Source: JBBIND01 sp037444075
Lineage (GTDB): Bacteria > Acidobacteriota > Terriglobia > Bryobacterales > Bryobacteraceae
DNA: 64,000 nt
Direction of reading: 5' to 3'
NCBI GenBank assembly: GCA_037444075.1
Contig: JBBIND010000004.1
Span: forward strand, 1-64,000
Shown: positions 41,823-52,000 of the stretch, piece after piece
Layout of the letters: each line of letters begins with the position of its first letter
Numbering within the stretch: the first letter of the stretch is position 1
The notes under the pieces: generated by a model
Database searches by the model: none
Told to the model about the DNA's origin: nothing
What the model saw: the letters and a program-made list of their open reading frames with translations, nothing else
Translations under genes and position numbers: made by a program

Positions 41823-42944
41823 TTACGACGGCGCGGCCTCAAGTTGGCGGCACAGGTCAAGCACCTGACGCACGCGTTCATCGGGTGTAGTGACCGTAAT
41901 GTCTGCCAGCACGATGTCACAAGGGGACAGGTCGCGGCGGATCTTCTCGAAATCCGCGCGTATGTCCTCCCAGGAGGCGTGTTCCAGCCGCACCGGCGGG
42001 TACATCACGGCGCGCCGGCACCACGGCACGGTTTCGCGCACGCGCCGCATGTCGGACTGCATCCCCATGTCGAGGTATCCGAGCTTTGGCAATTCCTTCA
42101 GAGCGTCAATGTAGGGGGTCACGTTCCAGTCACAGGTGTGTACGCCGAAGCGCTCGAAGGAGAGCGCAATCGTGGCATCGAGCGGCAGCAGGAAGGCGCG
42201 GTAGACCTGTGGCGACACCATGTTCACCGTGCAATTGCTGACGCAGAAATGGTCCACGTGGAAGCCGGAGCGCCGCTGCCGCTCCTGCACGGCGCGGGCC
42301 AACAGAATCATGGTTTCACACGCCGTGCGGAACAGGTGGCGCGCAAGGTCCGGACGGTCATGGATGTCCAGGAAGATCTCCTGTCCGCGAATGTGAAGCG
42401 CGTTGTTCAGGACGCCCTGCCAGTTGAGATATCCGTGGATGCGTCCCCACCGCCGTTCCATCGTGTTCATCTGCTCGAACAGCTCTTCGACCGCGGGGCT
42501 GGAGAGAAGGCGCTGGGGTTCGAGCTGCTCGATCTGTTGAACGGAGAGCGTGCTGCCGGGTTCGAGCTGAGGCCAACGGTCGGGAGCGTAGCGCAGCGGG
42601 AGGCCGAAAACGCGAGGGATAACATATGCCCCGTAGCAGCCGGAAAGAGTGGCCAGGGCTTCGTCGCCCATGGAGCCCCATGGCTCGACGCCGGGGAAGG
42701 CGGCCCGGAGGACATCGCGCAGTGTCCTCAATGAATTGTGGCGAATGACCGGGTCGCGGTGCCAGCTTTCGGAAAAATCTGCTTTGCAACGGTGATGAAA
42801 CCACGCCGGTTCGAAACCCACCGAGCAACGCATCGGAGACTCGCTGCCGTCGGCTGGCTCGCGTCTGGCGGGCGCCGCGACAGGAATGTGGCTGCGCAGC
42901 TGAGGCGCTCCATGAACGGCGTCAGCGCGTATGGTGACCGGCAT
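41823..42944 (-). CDS. URO-D-fold protein with incomplete zinc site
   Basis: TIM-barrel protein (373 aa) distantly resembling the URO-D/methyltransferase family. A His-x-Cys pair is seen (GVHTCDWN), as in corrinoid methyltransferases, but the C-terminal Cys that would complete the zinc site is not in the expected place: the stretch there reads LADITVTTPDERV. It may therefore be an enzyme of the family with another chemistry. The start at 42944 is supported by a TATATT box exactly 7 bases upstream; the frame is open 14 codons further. It precedes the dehydrogenase-TRAP-sialidase operon by 148 bases and is divergent from the symporter. Confidence 0.7.
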   Translation of the reverse strand: MPVTIRADAVHGAPQLRSHIPVAAPARREPADGSESPMRCSVGFEPAWFHHRCKADFSESWHRDPVIRHNSLRTLRDVLRAAFPGVEPWGSMGDEALATLSGCYGAYVIPRVFGLPLRYAPDRWPQLEPGSTLSVQQIEQLEPQRLLSSPAVEELFEQMNTMERRWGRIHGYLNWQGVLNNALHIRGQEIFLDIHDRPDLARHLFRTACETMILLARAVQERQRRSGFHVDHFCVSNCTVNMVSPQVYRAFLLPLDATIALSFERFGVHTCDWNVTPYIDALKELPKLGYLDMGMQSDMRRVRETVPWCRRAVMYPPVRLEHASWEDIRADFEKIRRDLSPCDIVLADITVTTPDERVRQVLDLCRQLEAAPS

Positions 42945-42951
42945 GATCCCG

Positions 42952-42957
42952 AATATA
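42952..42957 (-). promoter_or_regulatory. -10-like box, leaderless start of URO-D-fold gene
   Basis: TATATT on the minus strand followed by exactly 7 bases and the ATG at 42944, with no Shine-Dalgarno sequence. Confidence 0.45.
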
Positions 42958-43019
42958 GCCGCGCCAAGCAGCGGGTGACAAATCACTCAGGTGCAGGGCG
43001 GCCGACTCGCGCCTGCGAA

Positions 43020-43028
43020 TGGTAGACT
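43020..43028 (+). promoter_or_regulatory. extended -10 of the sodium/solute symporter gene
   Basis: TGG followed by TAGACT. A start near 43035 would leave a leader of about 45 bases holding GGGGAGGA before the TTG at 43081. This speaks against the upstream ATG at 42991. Confidence 0.4.
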
Positions 43029-43080
43029 TACTCATTTCGATCAGGCAGGAGAAAGCCCTGCCGGGGAGGACCCAAGCGAA

Positions 43081-44568
43081 TTGGATGGAGCCAGGCCAGG
43101 GGATTTGTGGGTGGTGGCCGTTTACCTGGCAGGCACTGTTGCACTGGGGGCCTACTTCCTTCGGCGTAGCCGAACGCCTGAGGGCTACACCGTCGCTTCC
43201 GGTTCCGTGCCTGCCTGGGCGGTGGGGCTGTCCGTTCTGGGAACATTTGTCTCGAGCATTTCTTACGTCGGCTATCCCGGCAAGGCGTTCACCGACAACT
43301 GGGCTCCCCTGCTGTTCGCGCTGACAGTGCCCGTCGTGGCAGTGGCCGCCGGCCGCGTCTTCGTACCGCTCTACCGGCGCCGCGGCGGCGTCTCGGCCTA
43401 TGAACTGCTGGAAGAGAGATTCGGCTATTGGGCGCGGGCTTACGGCAGCCTCTCGTTTCAGATCCTCCAATTGGGCAGAGTGAGCGTGATTCTGTACCTG
43501 GTGGCGCTGGTGGTAGCGCCCATGCTTCACGTGGACGTGCCTTCCGTCATCCTCGTCATCGGGCTGCTGGTTACCGTCTATACGTTGCTCGGAGGGATCG
43601 AGGGCGTGATCTGGACCGACGTCGTGCAAGTCATCGTGATGTTCGCCGGCGCTATTGGCTGCCTGGGGCTGATTTGGACGAAGGTGCCCGGCGGTCCCGT
43701 AGGGATCTTCCAGACTGCGTGGGCAGAGCAAGGCAAGTTCGCGCTGGGTGAGTTGTCCTTGCGGTGGGACGGGCAGACCTTCCTGGGGGTTCTCGTTTTC
43801 GGCGTGCTCGCGAACCTGCAGAATTTCGGCATCGATCAGAACTACGTCCAGCGCTATCACAGCGCACAGAGCGAAGCCGGCGCGCGGCGGGCGGTGTTCA
43901 TCGCCGCGCTGCCTTACGTGCCTGTGACCGCCCTGTTCCTGGCTATCGGAACCAGCCTGTTCGTGTATTACCGCGTGTTCCCGGAATTGCTGCCGGCTTC
44001 GTTCACCGGCGACGCCGTATTCCCGCACTTCATCCGCACCACTCTACCAGCGGGGGTGGCAGGCTTGCTGGCCGCTTCCATACTGGCAGCCGCGATGAGT
44101 ACCGTGAGTTCAAGCCTGAATTGCATGGCCACAGTGTTTGTGGAAGATGTCTGGCGCCGCCGCCGGCCCACGCTGGAAGGTTGGGCGCATGTCCGGCTGC
44201 TGCGTACCGTAACGCTCATCAGCGGGATGGCCGGCACCGGGCTGGGGTTGTTGATGCTCGGCAACCGCTCCGGGTTGGATTTGTTCTGGCAGATATCCGC
44301 CGTGACTGGCAGTGGTTTACTCGGTCTATTCCTTCTGGCGATTTCAAAGATGCGCCTCCGCCGGGCAGCCGTGTTCATTGGGACGGTGACGACGGTTCTG
44401 TTCGTCTTATGGGGTAACTTCAGCCGTCAAATCGGAGTGTTACCGCAAGCGTGGTGTAGTTATCTGGATCCCCTGCTCGTGGGAGCGTTGGGCACCGCGC
44501 TTTTGATGGCGGTTACGCTGGCCGTGAATCTCTGGTTCAGGCGGCCTGGATTTCGTAAGGCGGATTGA
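43081..44568 (+). CDS. sodium:solute symporter (SSS family)
   Basis: Polytopic permease (495 aa) of the sodium/solute symporter family, with about 13 hydrophobic segments. The family N-terminus is seen as VYLAGTVALGAYFLRRSRTPEGY, and the signature region as SILAAAMSTVSSSLNCMAT. It takes up an organic solute (sugar, inositol, carboxylate) with sodium; the solute is unknown. The TTG at 43081 is chosen because GGGGAGGA lies 10 bases upstream and because the promoter-like box lies downstream of the earlier ATG at 42991. Its 3' end overlaps the convergent unknown gene by 32 bases. Confidence 0.85.
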   Translation: MDGARPGDLWVVAVYLAGTVALGAYFLRRSRTPEGYTVASGSVPAWAVGLSVLGTFVSSISYVGYPGKAFTDNWAPLLFALTVPVVAVAAGRVFVPLYRRRGGVSAYELLEERFGYWARAYGSLSFQILQLGRVSVILYLVALVVAPMLHVDVPSVILVIGLLVTVYTLLGGIEGVIWTDVVQVIVMFAGAIGCLGLIWTKVPGGPVGIFQTAWAEQGKFALGELSLRWDGQTFLGVLVFGVLANLQNFGIDQNYVQRYHSAQSEAGARRAVFIAALPYVPVTALFLAIGTSLFVYYRVFPELLPASFTGDAVFPHFIRTTLPAGVAGLLAASILAAAMSTVSSSLNCMATVFVEDVWRRRRPTLEGWAHVRLLRTVTLISGMAGTGLGLLMLGNRSGLDLFWQISAVTGSGLLGLFLLAISKMRLRRAAVFIGTVTTVLFVLWGNFSRQIGVLPQAWCSYLDPLLVGALGTALLMAVTLAVNLWFRRPGFRKAD

Positions 44569-45493
44569 AGTTCTCCACGCCCGCGCGCCTGCCTGCTATC
44601 CAACGGAGGACGTAAATCTGACGCGGGTCCGTGCGTCCGCCGAACGTGTTGGGCAGCACTTCGAGAAGCGTGTGGGCTAACTGGTCCCGGTAGTAGTCCA
44701 TGTCCGCTTCCACCTTGACGCATGGGATGCCGCCGACCTTGAGGGTCTGCTTTTCATGAAAGGTCAACTGCACGTTGGCCTCGCCGAAGCGGACCTCTTT
44801 GAAGCTGCGTGTAGCCCCCGGGTGGAACAGTCCCGGCAGAGGGACCTCCTTGAACGTGCCGTGCTGGACCGCCTGCGTAAGCTGGTCGAGCAGCCGGGCG
44901 TCGGCATAGCCGAAGAAGCGGTCTGGTGAAAGATCGGCTTGAGGGTCATCCCAAATCAGGTTCTTGAAGTAATCGACGGCTCTGCCGGCAGGCAGAAGAA
45001 TGGAACCGAGCGCTTCCGTGATGTTCAGGAAAGCCGCCACACTGGCGGGTTCCTCTTCCATCCACTGCGAGTAGCGATCCTGGGCGTTTTTCTGGCTGGC
45101 GCCCTGGGAGAGGATCTCGATCAGATGAGGGTGTGTTTCGCTCAGCTTATCCCAGCGAGCCCGGGAGAAACTGAACGTGTTGTTGCGCGGCAACAGCATC
45201 AGGTCTGCGAACTGCACCACTCCCGGCTGCACGAGGATGGGTGTAAAGCCGGTCTGCAAGTGGTCTTTCGCGGATACGATGACGGTGTAGCGATCGGCCA
45301 GGTTGTCCGAGAACGGGACCTCCGTCCGCAGGACAGGCTTTTGCGAAAACCTGCTCAATTGCTGCTTGTGGTTGCCGTCAATACATCGGTACAGAATCCG
45401 AAGGCCTTCGGGCATCACTTCTCTGGCGCCATTGAACACACGCACCATCAGCGGCGCCGTGGGTCCGGTGTGCTTACGTCGTGACCTTGGCAT
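44537..45493 (-). CDS. hypothetical protein (318 aa)
   Basis: I do not recognise this protein. It is soluble, with no signal peptide or membrane segment. The first 100 residues look beta-rich (VRVFNGAREVMPEGLRILYRC; RYTVIVSAKDH; PGVVQFADLMLLPR) and could be a small carrier or regulatory beta-sandwich. The rest is mixed and ends in a Pro/Arg-rich tail. GGAGGGG lies 5 bases before the ATG, a strong ribosome binding site that supports a real gene. It is alone on the strand, 106 bases downstream of the sugar isomerase-like gene, and its 3' end overlaps the symporter. Confidence 0.75.
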   Translation of the reverse strand: MPRSRRKHTGPTAPLMVRVFNGAREVMPEGLRILYRCIDGNHKQQLSRFSQKPVLRTEVPFSDNLADRYTVIVSAKDHLQTGFTPILVQPGVVQFADLMLLPRNNTFSFSRARWDKLSETHPHLIEILSQGASQKNAQDRYSQWMEEEPASVAAFLNITEALGSILLPAGRAVDYFKNLIWDDPQADLSPDRFFGYADARLLDQLTQAVQHGTFKEVPLPGLFHPGATRSFKEVRFGEANVQLTFHEKQTLKVGGIPCVKVEADMDYYRDQLAHTLLEVLPNTFGGRTDPRQIYVLRWIAGRRAGVENFNPPYEIQAA

Positions 45494-45599
45494 TCACCCC
45501 TCCGATTGTTTGTACGGGCGGCCCACCGAAGGGACCGCCCGGATGTCAAAGCCTGCCGCGAGACTACCTAAACAACGGATTTCGCTTCAGGCCGATGGA

Positions 45600-46424
45600 C
45601 TAACCTCGGAGCCCGGCGAGGACTCCGCGCATATAGGCAAAGGACTTCATCATGCCGGGCAACGGGTTGTCCGCGTCGATTTCGTATTCGAGCATGACGG
45701 CGCCCTTGTAGTTCATCTGCTTCAGCTGCTTAAAGATAGCCACCACCGGCATGGCTCCATCGCCCACCGGGCATTGGGAGCCCGCCTTCATCAAATCTCG
45801 AAGGTCCTTGATATGCACATCCAACAGGCGCGGACCGGCTTCGCGGAGGGAAGCTACAACGTCGACGCCGGTGCGCGTGGTGTGCCCCACATCCACGCAC
45901 AAGCCCACGCGCGGGTCCATGTCCTTCACAGCCTTGAGCACGCTCTGCGGCGAGGGGAAGTGCTTGTCTTCGGGCCCGTGGTTGTGGATGGCGGCTTTGA
46001 TGTTGAACTCCTTCACGAGTTTCTCGACCTCAGGCAGCGTGGCGTGCGAGGGTGCGCACACCATCATCGGCATGCCGCACGCCTTGGCGTATTCAAACAT
46101 CTTCCGCAATTCTTCCGGCTTCTTGAGATCGATGTTCCCTCCGGAGAGGATCTGCATGCCGGCCGCGGCGAAATCCTTCCGGCCGGCGGCGATCTCCTCG
46201 GGCGTGCTGACATAGCGCAAATGGAATTCCTTCACGCTGATGTGCTGGACATTCAGCTGCTTAAGGATCTCAATGGCCTGCGCGCGCGAGAACTTGCGCA
46301 GAGAATACGTCGCCACGCCAAGGGTCAGCTCTCCTGCCGGCGCAGCCGAGGCCGGGGTGCGGCTGATGGCCGCAAGCGCCGCCGAGGCGCCGAGGAAAGT
46401 CCGCCGTGTGGTTGCTGTGTTCAT
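45600..46424 (-). CDS. Tat-exported xylose isomerase-like TIM-barrel protein
   Basis: Sugar phosphate isomerase/epimerase-like protein (274 aa) of the AP-endonuclease-2/xylose-isomerase superfamily. A twin-arginine leader (TTRRTFLGASAALAAI) is present. Metal-site stretches include AAIHNHGPED, VGLCVDVGHTTRTG and LDVHIKDL, and the final EYEID holds the last acidic ligand. It may isomerise or epimerise a keto-sugar outside the cytoplasm, which fits the exported Gfo/Idh/MocA enzymes elsewhere in the window. AGGAG at 46433-46437 overlaps the stop codon of the upstream propeller-PHP gene, 11 bases from its start, so the two are coupled. Confidence 0.88.
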   Translation of the reverse strand: MNTATTRRTFLGASAALAAISRTPASAAPAGELTLGVATYSLRKFSRAQAIEILKQLNVQHISVKEFHLRYVSTPEEIAAGRKDFAAAGMQILSGGNIDLKKPEELRKMFEYAKACGMPMMVCAPSHATLPEVEKLVKEFNIKAAIHNHGPEDKHFPSPQSVLKAVKDMDPRVGLCVDVGHTTRTGVDVVASLREAGPRLLDVHIKDLRDLMKAGSQCPVGDGAMPVVAIFKQLKQMNYKGAVMLEYEIDADNPLPGMMKSFAYMRGVLAGLRG

Positions 46425-46435
46425 AGTGAATACTC

Positions 46436-48967
46436 CTATTTATAGTTAATGAACATCGGGCTGGACCAGGCGATCATCTGGTCTGTTTGAAGCACCCGAA
46501 CGTAGTAAAAATGTCTACCGGTGATGGCGCCCGTATCGGTGTAGGTGAAGTCGACCACTTGCCGGTCTTGCTTAGACGAGTAGATCACGCAGTTATCCTT
46601 GATGATATCCACTCTGGCGATGGGACGCGTGCCGCGGGCTTTCACGCTGATCGGCAGCGGCTTGCTCAAGGCGAACTCGTCACCCATGAAGTGCGGACCC
46701 ATGCGCACGTCGAGGAGGATGTTGTCCGTAGCGCCATACGTGTGCCGTCTGCGGATAGCGTTCAGTATCCCCTCGCGGCTGGGATCATCGGTGTAAACCA
46801 TGGCATAGCTGATGTGCGTGGAGCCATGGTCTGAACTCGTGATGATCCCGAGCTTGTAGCCCTTGGCCCAGGCATTGGAGACCATCCCCGCTGGTTGGTA
46901 GCCGGCCTGTTTCATGTGTGCCGCGTCGCGAGGTTCCTCGGCGGCGTGTGGCGCCCCTAGCTGCTCGTAGTTGGTGCGGGAGCCCTGGAAAATCTCGACG
47001 ACCGGTTCCAGGCCGGGGTCATTGTCACGCCAATCGGTGCCCATGCGCGTGGCGCTGGTGTGCGAGATGGCCAGCCCGCGGCGCGGCCGTATGTCGTCGT
47101 ACAGGAGCTTGGTATCGTTACTGACCACTTCGCCCGTGCCGATGCCCGGTTCGTCTCCGTGCGGAGAAGCGCCGAGTCCGAAACCCTTAGCTCCGGTACG
47201 AAGGTGGAAGGGAGTCACACGGGACTCGGACCTGCGCGCGAAGAAGACGTTGCGGTGCCCGTTCGGGTAGATCACGCTGCGCTCATAGCCGAAGATCGGC
47301 ACATAAGCTCCCGGCACGTGGTACATGTCCGTCATCTTCTGCGTGTAATACCACCAGTAGGGCCAGGCTCCGCCCTGGTGGTCTGTGGAAGCGCCGAAAT
47401 CCATGCTGGCGGCGTCGATCATGTAGCGGTAGAAATCCTGGAGCGAACCGTCGTTGCCTCCCCCACCGTCCCAGCTCAATTCCGTGTGCCGGTGAAAATC
47501 CCCGCGCACGATGCGCAACTTCCTGCCGCCCACTTCAGCGACGTGGGCCCGAATCGCCTTCAAATCCCCGGCTTCATCGGGATGGCCTTCGGGAACCTGC
47601 ACTTTCTCCTCGGGCGCGGCGCCCCAGGCGATCGCGGAAACAGGCGCGGGCGCAGCCGCTCGCCCGGCGTACACCTGCTGCCGGATGGGGCGGTGGTAGA
47701 ACTTCTCAGTCCGGTTGTCGGTGTCCCAGGCGAGCCACAAGGAAGCCTCGGCGTCGAGCGTGGCGCTGATGCGGGTGCTGGAGCGGCCCTTGCTGTGAGG
47801 AATATCCACCGGCGCCGTCCACCGGTCGCCTGCGAGGTGCGTGAGGCGGTACTCGTAGAAGCCCCGGTTACTTTGACCCTGAGCTTCCCGCGCGAGGCGG
47901 CGCGATTTGGCAGCTACCCAGATGGAACCTCTGCCGTCGCTGAACACGTGCGGCTGGTAAGTATGGTCACCCTGAAAAACGGCTGCGAGCGATTCCACCG
48001 TATCCCGCCATTGACCGTTTTCATAACACCGGATCCGCGGCTGTCTCTGCCCGCCGAGCGGTGAACCTGCCGGGCGGTCGCGAAGAATGTAGCCCTGGTC
48101 CTTGCCCCAGGCGGGTCTGCCCGCTTCCCAGGCGACCCAGACACGCTGCGCCGTGTCCACCGCCACGGTGGCGCGCACCTCGAAACGCGGACTGATGGCG
48201 ACCGGGATTTCCCCGTCTTGCAGCGCGCCACCTGAGACCCGGGCCATATAGACGTCATAGTTGCCTTGGCGATAGCTGTCATAGACAACCCAGGCAGTTC
48301 CCTGAGCGTCCAGCGCGACGGCGGGTTCCCAATCATTAGCTTGGCGGGAAGTGACACGCACATCCGGAGACCATCGTTCCCCGTCGAACGTCTTCAGGAA
48401 GATGTTGCTCCATCCAGCTCTGAAACCCTGCCATACCAGGGCGAACCTGCCCTTGCTGCCGCTCGTGAGGCGAGGGTTGATGTCCGGGAGCGGATCACTC
48501 GTCAGGCGCTCGAGCGTCCCCCATTCCTGCGTCGCCGGGTCAAAGCGCCGCGCGTGGAGATCCCAGTTATCGGCCTTCATTTGGGACCACACCACCCAGA
48601 CGCGGTTGGAAGCGTCCACGGCCAATTGCGGCAACCAACTGTCGCCGCTCGTGCCCGGTACCCACTGAAGGCTTCCCCACTTCCCGTCCGCGTAACGGCG
48701 GATAGCAATGTCATCACGGTCGCCTGAGAAACTCAGCCAAGCCACCCAGAGGGAGCCGTCCGGGGCCGCTGCGATGGAGGGGAGGTCATCCTGCCGAAAT
48801 TCGTGACCCACGGCTGTGGCGGCCACGCTGCCCGCTGCGGGCGCCTGAATGGGGGCAGGGAAGCCAGCTTCTCCAGGGGCTGCGCTGGCCCTGTCACCCT
48901 GTAGCCAGAACACGCCCGCGGCCATGAAGACCGCGACAGAGACAAGCAGAAGCGTCCGTGTTGGCAT
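46436..48967 (-). CDS. exported beta-propeller plus PHP-like domain protein
   Basis: Large protein (843 aa) with a signal or anchor segment (TLLLVSVAVFMAAGVFWLQ). Residues about 50-430 form a repeat protein with units such as SIAAAPDGSLWVAWLSF and QLAVDASNRVWVVWSQ, a likely beta-propeller. The C-terminal half has PHP-type metal motifs: RGDFHRHTELSWDGGG, FGASTDHQGG, and later SHTSAT and SSDHGSTH. The PHP fold usually carries phosphoesterase activity, so an extracellular phosphoesterase with a binding propeller is possible. The ATG at 48967 is chosen: a TACTAT box is 7 bases upstream, and the longer open frame would run through the terminator at 49021-49057. Confidence 0.78.
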   Translation of the reverse strand: MPTRTLLLVSVAVFMAAGVFWLQGDRASAAPGEAGFPAPIQAPAAGSVAATAVGHEFRQDDLPSIAAAPDGSLWVAWLSFSGDRDDIAIRRYADGKWGSLQWVPGTSGDSWLPQLAVDASNRVWVVWSQMKADNWDLHARRFDPATQEWGTLERLTSDPLPDINPRLTSGSKGRFALVWQGFRAGWSNIFLKTFDGERWSPDVRVTSRQANDWEPAVALDAQGTAWVVYDSYRQGNYDVYMARVSGGALQDGEIPVAISPRFEVRATVAVDTAQRVWVAWEAGRPAWGKDQGYILRDRPAGSPLGGQRQPRIRCYENGQWRDTVESLAAVFQGDHTYQPHVFSDGRGSIWVAAKSRRLAREAQGQSNRGFYEYRLTHLAGDRWTAPVDIPHSKGRSSTRISATLDAEASLWLAWDTDNRTEKFYHRPIRQQVYAGRAAAPAPVSAIAWGAAPEEKVQVPEGHPDEAGDLKAIRAHVAEVGGRKLRIVRGDFHRHTELSWDGGGGNDGSLQDFYRYMIDAASMDFGASTDHQGGAWPYWWYYTQKMTDMYHVPGAYVPIFGYERSVIYPNGHRNVFFARRSESRVTPFHLRTGAKGFGLGASPHGDEPGIGTGEVVSNDTKLLYDDIRPRRGLAISHTSATRMGTDWRDNDPGLEPVVEIFQGSRTNYEQLGAPHAAEEPRDAAHMKQAGYQPAGMVSNAWAKGYKLGIITSSDHGSTHISYAMVYTDDPSREGILNAIRRRHTYGATDNILLDVRMGPHFMGDEFALSKPLPISVKARGTRPIARVDIIKDNCVIYSSKQDRQVVDFTYTDTGAITGRHFYYVRVLQTDQMIAWSSPMFINYK

Positions 48968-48974
48968 GGCGTTG

Positions 48975-48980
48975 ATAGTA
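48975..48980 (-). promoter_or_regulatory. -10-like box, leaderless start of propeller-PHP gene
   Basis: TACTAT on the minus strand followed by exactly 7 bases and the ATG at 48967. It lies just downstream of the terminator of the TonB receptor gene. Confidence 0.45.
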
Positions 48981-49020
48981 TGCCCAGCCGGCAGGCAAGC
49001 CGTCAATAGCCTCGCCGCAC

Positions 49021-49057
49021 AAAGAAAAAGCCCCGGCGCGGTGAACCCGGCCGGGGC
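49021..49057 (-). terminator. rho-independent terminator of the TonB receptor gene
   Basis: On the minus strand GCCCCGGC (49057-49050), a 12-base loop and GCCGGGGC (49037-49030) form a perfect 8-bp stem, followed by CTTTTTCTTT-type sequence down to 49021. It begins 23 bases after the stop codon of the receptor gene. This is the clearest terminator in the window. Confidence 0.85.
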
Positions 49058-49079
49058 CATTCGAAGTGGAAAGCCTAGG

Positions 49080-52000
49080 TCAGAAGTAGTACTTCATGCC
49101 AAGCTGCACGTTCCTTGGTCCGATCTTCGTGCCGCTGATGTGGCCGAAGTTGGTCGCGCCAAAGCTCGTCGCCGGGTCGCTGAAGATGGGCGTGTTGGTG
49201 GCGTTCTGCGCTTCAATACGGAACTCGAAACGCTGACCTTCCTTCGTACGGAAGCTCTTCAGGAGAGCGGCGTCGAAGGTGCGGATGCCCGGACCGCGAT
49301 AGTTGAGATTCCGTGGCGCCGTGCCGGGAACGTCGATAACCGGCTGGCGGAAGGCAGCGTTGTTGAAGTAACCCGTGAGACGGTTCACCACGGGACCAGA
49401 GGTGCTGGGGTCGCCGATCAGGTCAGGGCGCTGAGTGCCGGCCCACATGCTGCCACCGGACTGCGTGACGTGCAGGGGCATGCCGCTTTGCAGGAGAGTC
49501 ATACCGCTTATCTCCCAGCCGCCGGCGATCCAATCCACAACGCGGTTCCAACCGGAGCCCCACTTGCGGTTGATGCCGAAGGGCAACTCCCAGGCGCCGG
49601 TCAAAATGGCGCGGTGGGCGACGTCATGAGCCGACAGCGCTCGCTCGCCACGCAGGTCGAAGAAGTTCTGGATGCCGGTCGCTCCGCCGAGCCAGCCGTA
49701 GTTTCCTGAGCCATGCGAGGAGTTGTCGATCATCTTGGACCAGGTGTAGTGGGTCAGCATGGTCAAGCCCTTCGAGAAGCGCTTTTCCCATTTGAGCTGT
49801 AAGGCGTGGTAATAAGAATCCGCGCGTGCCGGTTCGGCCGTTCCAACGCTCGTGCCGTCGAAATGCGGCATGGGCCGCAGCAGACGGAACAGCTGAACCG
49901 TCGTGCGGTTCAGGTTGGTGGCTCGTGGATCGCGGATATGGCCGAAGAAGGGATTCGACACCGACGCCGTCAGCGCCGGCCGCCCCATGGGCCAATAAAC
50001 CTCCGGCAGAGTGGACAAGGAGGTGTACGGGAGGAACAGGTGTGTGCCGCGGCTGCCCGTGTAGTTGACCTCGAGCACGGACGACATTGGCAACTCGTGC
50101 TGGATGGACAGGTTCCAGGAATGGTACGCGGGGTTGCGGTTGTTGCTGGGCAGAACCGTGCCTGCTCCAAGGCCAATGAAAGTCGCATCGCCCAGAGACC
50201 GGCCCGGTGGCAGCAACATGCCGTCCGGGTAGGGGTTGTTCAGCCGGGCGTACAGTGTGGCGTTGGAATCCAACGAGAAGGTGGGCGTGGAGTTGACGGC
50301 GAATCCGGCGCCGGTATGGCCGAACACGGTAGCGCGGCTGAGCTGGTAGAAAAGCCCGTAGCCGGAGCGAATGGCAAGCTTGGATGTGGCCGCATAGGCA
50401 ATGCCAATACGAGGCTGCCAGTTGTTCATGTCGGCTTCGAATGGGGAACGCTTGTTGCGGTCGGTGAACCGGAACACCCCACGGGTGTCGTAGCCAGGCA
50501 CTCTCACCGGAGACTGGGCATCGAGATCCCAGTAGCTCTGGCGATCCTGGGTCTCCCAGCGGGGCACGTCAAAGTCATAACGGAATCCCAGGTTCAGGGT
50601 GAGCTTTCTGGTGACTTTCCAGTCGTCCTGGAGATAAAAGCCCCAGTACCCGGACCGGGTGTGGGCCTGCCTCGGAGCGATGTGGAAGTCACCCCAGCCA
50701 CCCCAGCCAACCAGCATGGTGGCGAGGCCGTTCCCTTCATTACCCGGGCAGGAGAAGCGATCCCGGCAGGTTACACCGCGGCTGAAGCCGATGCGGCCGG
50801 AGGGAAAACCGGGCTGGGCGTAATTCAGGAAGTTCCGCCGGGTCTCGGCGCCCATCTTGAGATTGTGACCGCCAGAGACTTTGCTGTAGAAGCCCGTGAC
50901 GTGGTGGACACCTTCCTGCCGGTCCATGATCAACCAGCCTTCCGTGCCGATGTCCGTGTAGCCATCGGGAGCGAGGGTCGGGAAGACCTTGAACTGCGCG
51001 GTGTCTAACATGTACTTCGGGAATCCCAAGGTGGTCAGATCGAAGAACTCCATCGGATTACGCCAGTAGGTTGAATGCGTCAAGCCGTAGCGCACGCTCC
51101 ACATCGATGTGGCGCTTTGAATCCTGTTGAACTCCGCGACAATGGCCGTGGACGTGCTCAGGCTGGGTCCGTCATTGAAAGTGTAGGCGGGAGCGAGCTC
51201 CTTGAAAAGGTTGGGAGGCTTGCCCCGGCCGCGGCCGTAACTATACCGGCCCGTCAACCGGTTGTTTTCCGTGAAGTGGTGATCACCCTTGAGGTCGGTC
51301 TGCTGGCTCGGGCTCACCGTAATGCCTTGCTCAAACCAGTTGTTGGCCTCGGTCAAGGGAGTGCCCGTGGTGTTCGGCAGCGGGAAGTAAGCGAGGGACC
51401 TGACTGCCACCGGATCCTGTAACGACCGGGGAATGATGTTGCCGGCGAACGGCCGGCGTTCGATAGCTCCCGCAGCGTTGGTGAACGTATCGAAGGGGTT
51501 GTGGATCGTCATCACCTGTCCGGCCGCGTTTAGCGTTTGCGAGAAGTTCCCTTCGCGCTGGAGCAGGGTGGGAAAAGTGGCGGTGTAGCTGAGCGGGCTC
51601 TTGGCCTTGGTGCGTTCATAGGTGCCGAAGAAGAAGGTCTTGTTCCTCACAATCGGCCCGCCGATCACTCCCCCGAACTGGTCGCGGCGGTACATTGAGC
51701 GCGTCCTGCCGGCGCGGTTTGCAAACCAGGCGTTGGCATTCAGGTCGGAGTGGCGGAGGAAGTAATAGGCTGTCCCGTGGAAGTCATTCGTTCCAGACTT
51801 CGTTACCATGTTCACCACCGCCCCTCCGGTCTGCCCGTATTCGGAGGAGAAGAAGTTCGTCTGCATCTTGAACTCCTGAACAGCGTCCACGGAGGGCGTG
51901 AACTTCAGGTCCGTGATGCCGGAGTTCTGCTCGACGGTTACCACTGTCACTCCGTCCAAAAGGACGTCCGAGGTGGAGTTGCGGGAACCGTTGGCGACGA

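Noticed and set aside
48968..49060. Longer N-terminus of the propeller-PHP protein
   Set aside because: The extension would run through the rho-independent terminator and the TACTAT box, and adds no protein-like sequence before the signal peptide.
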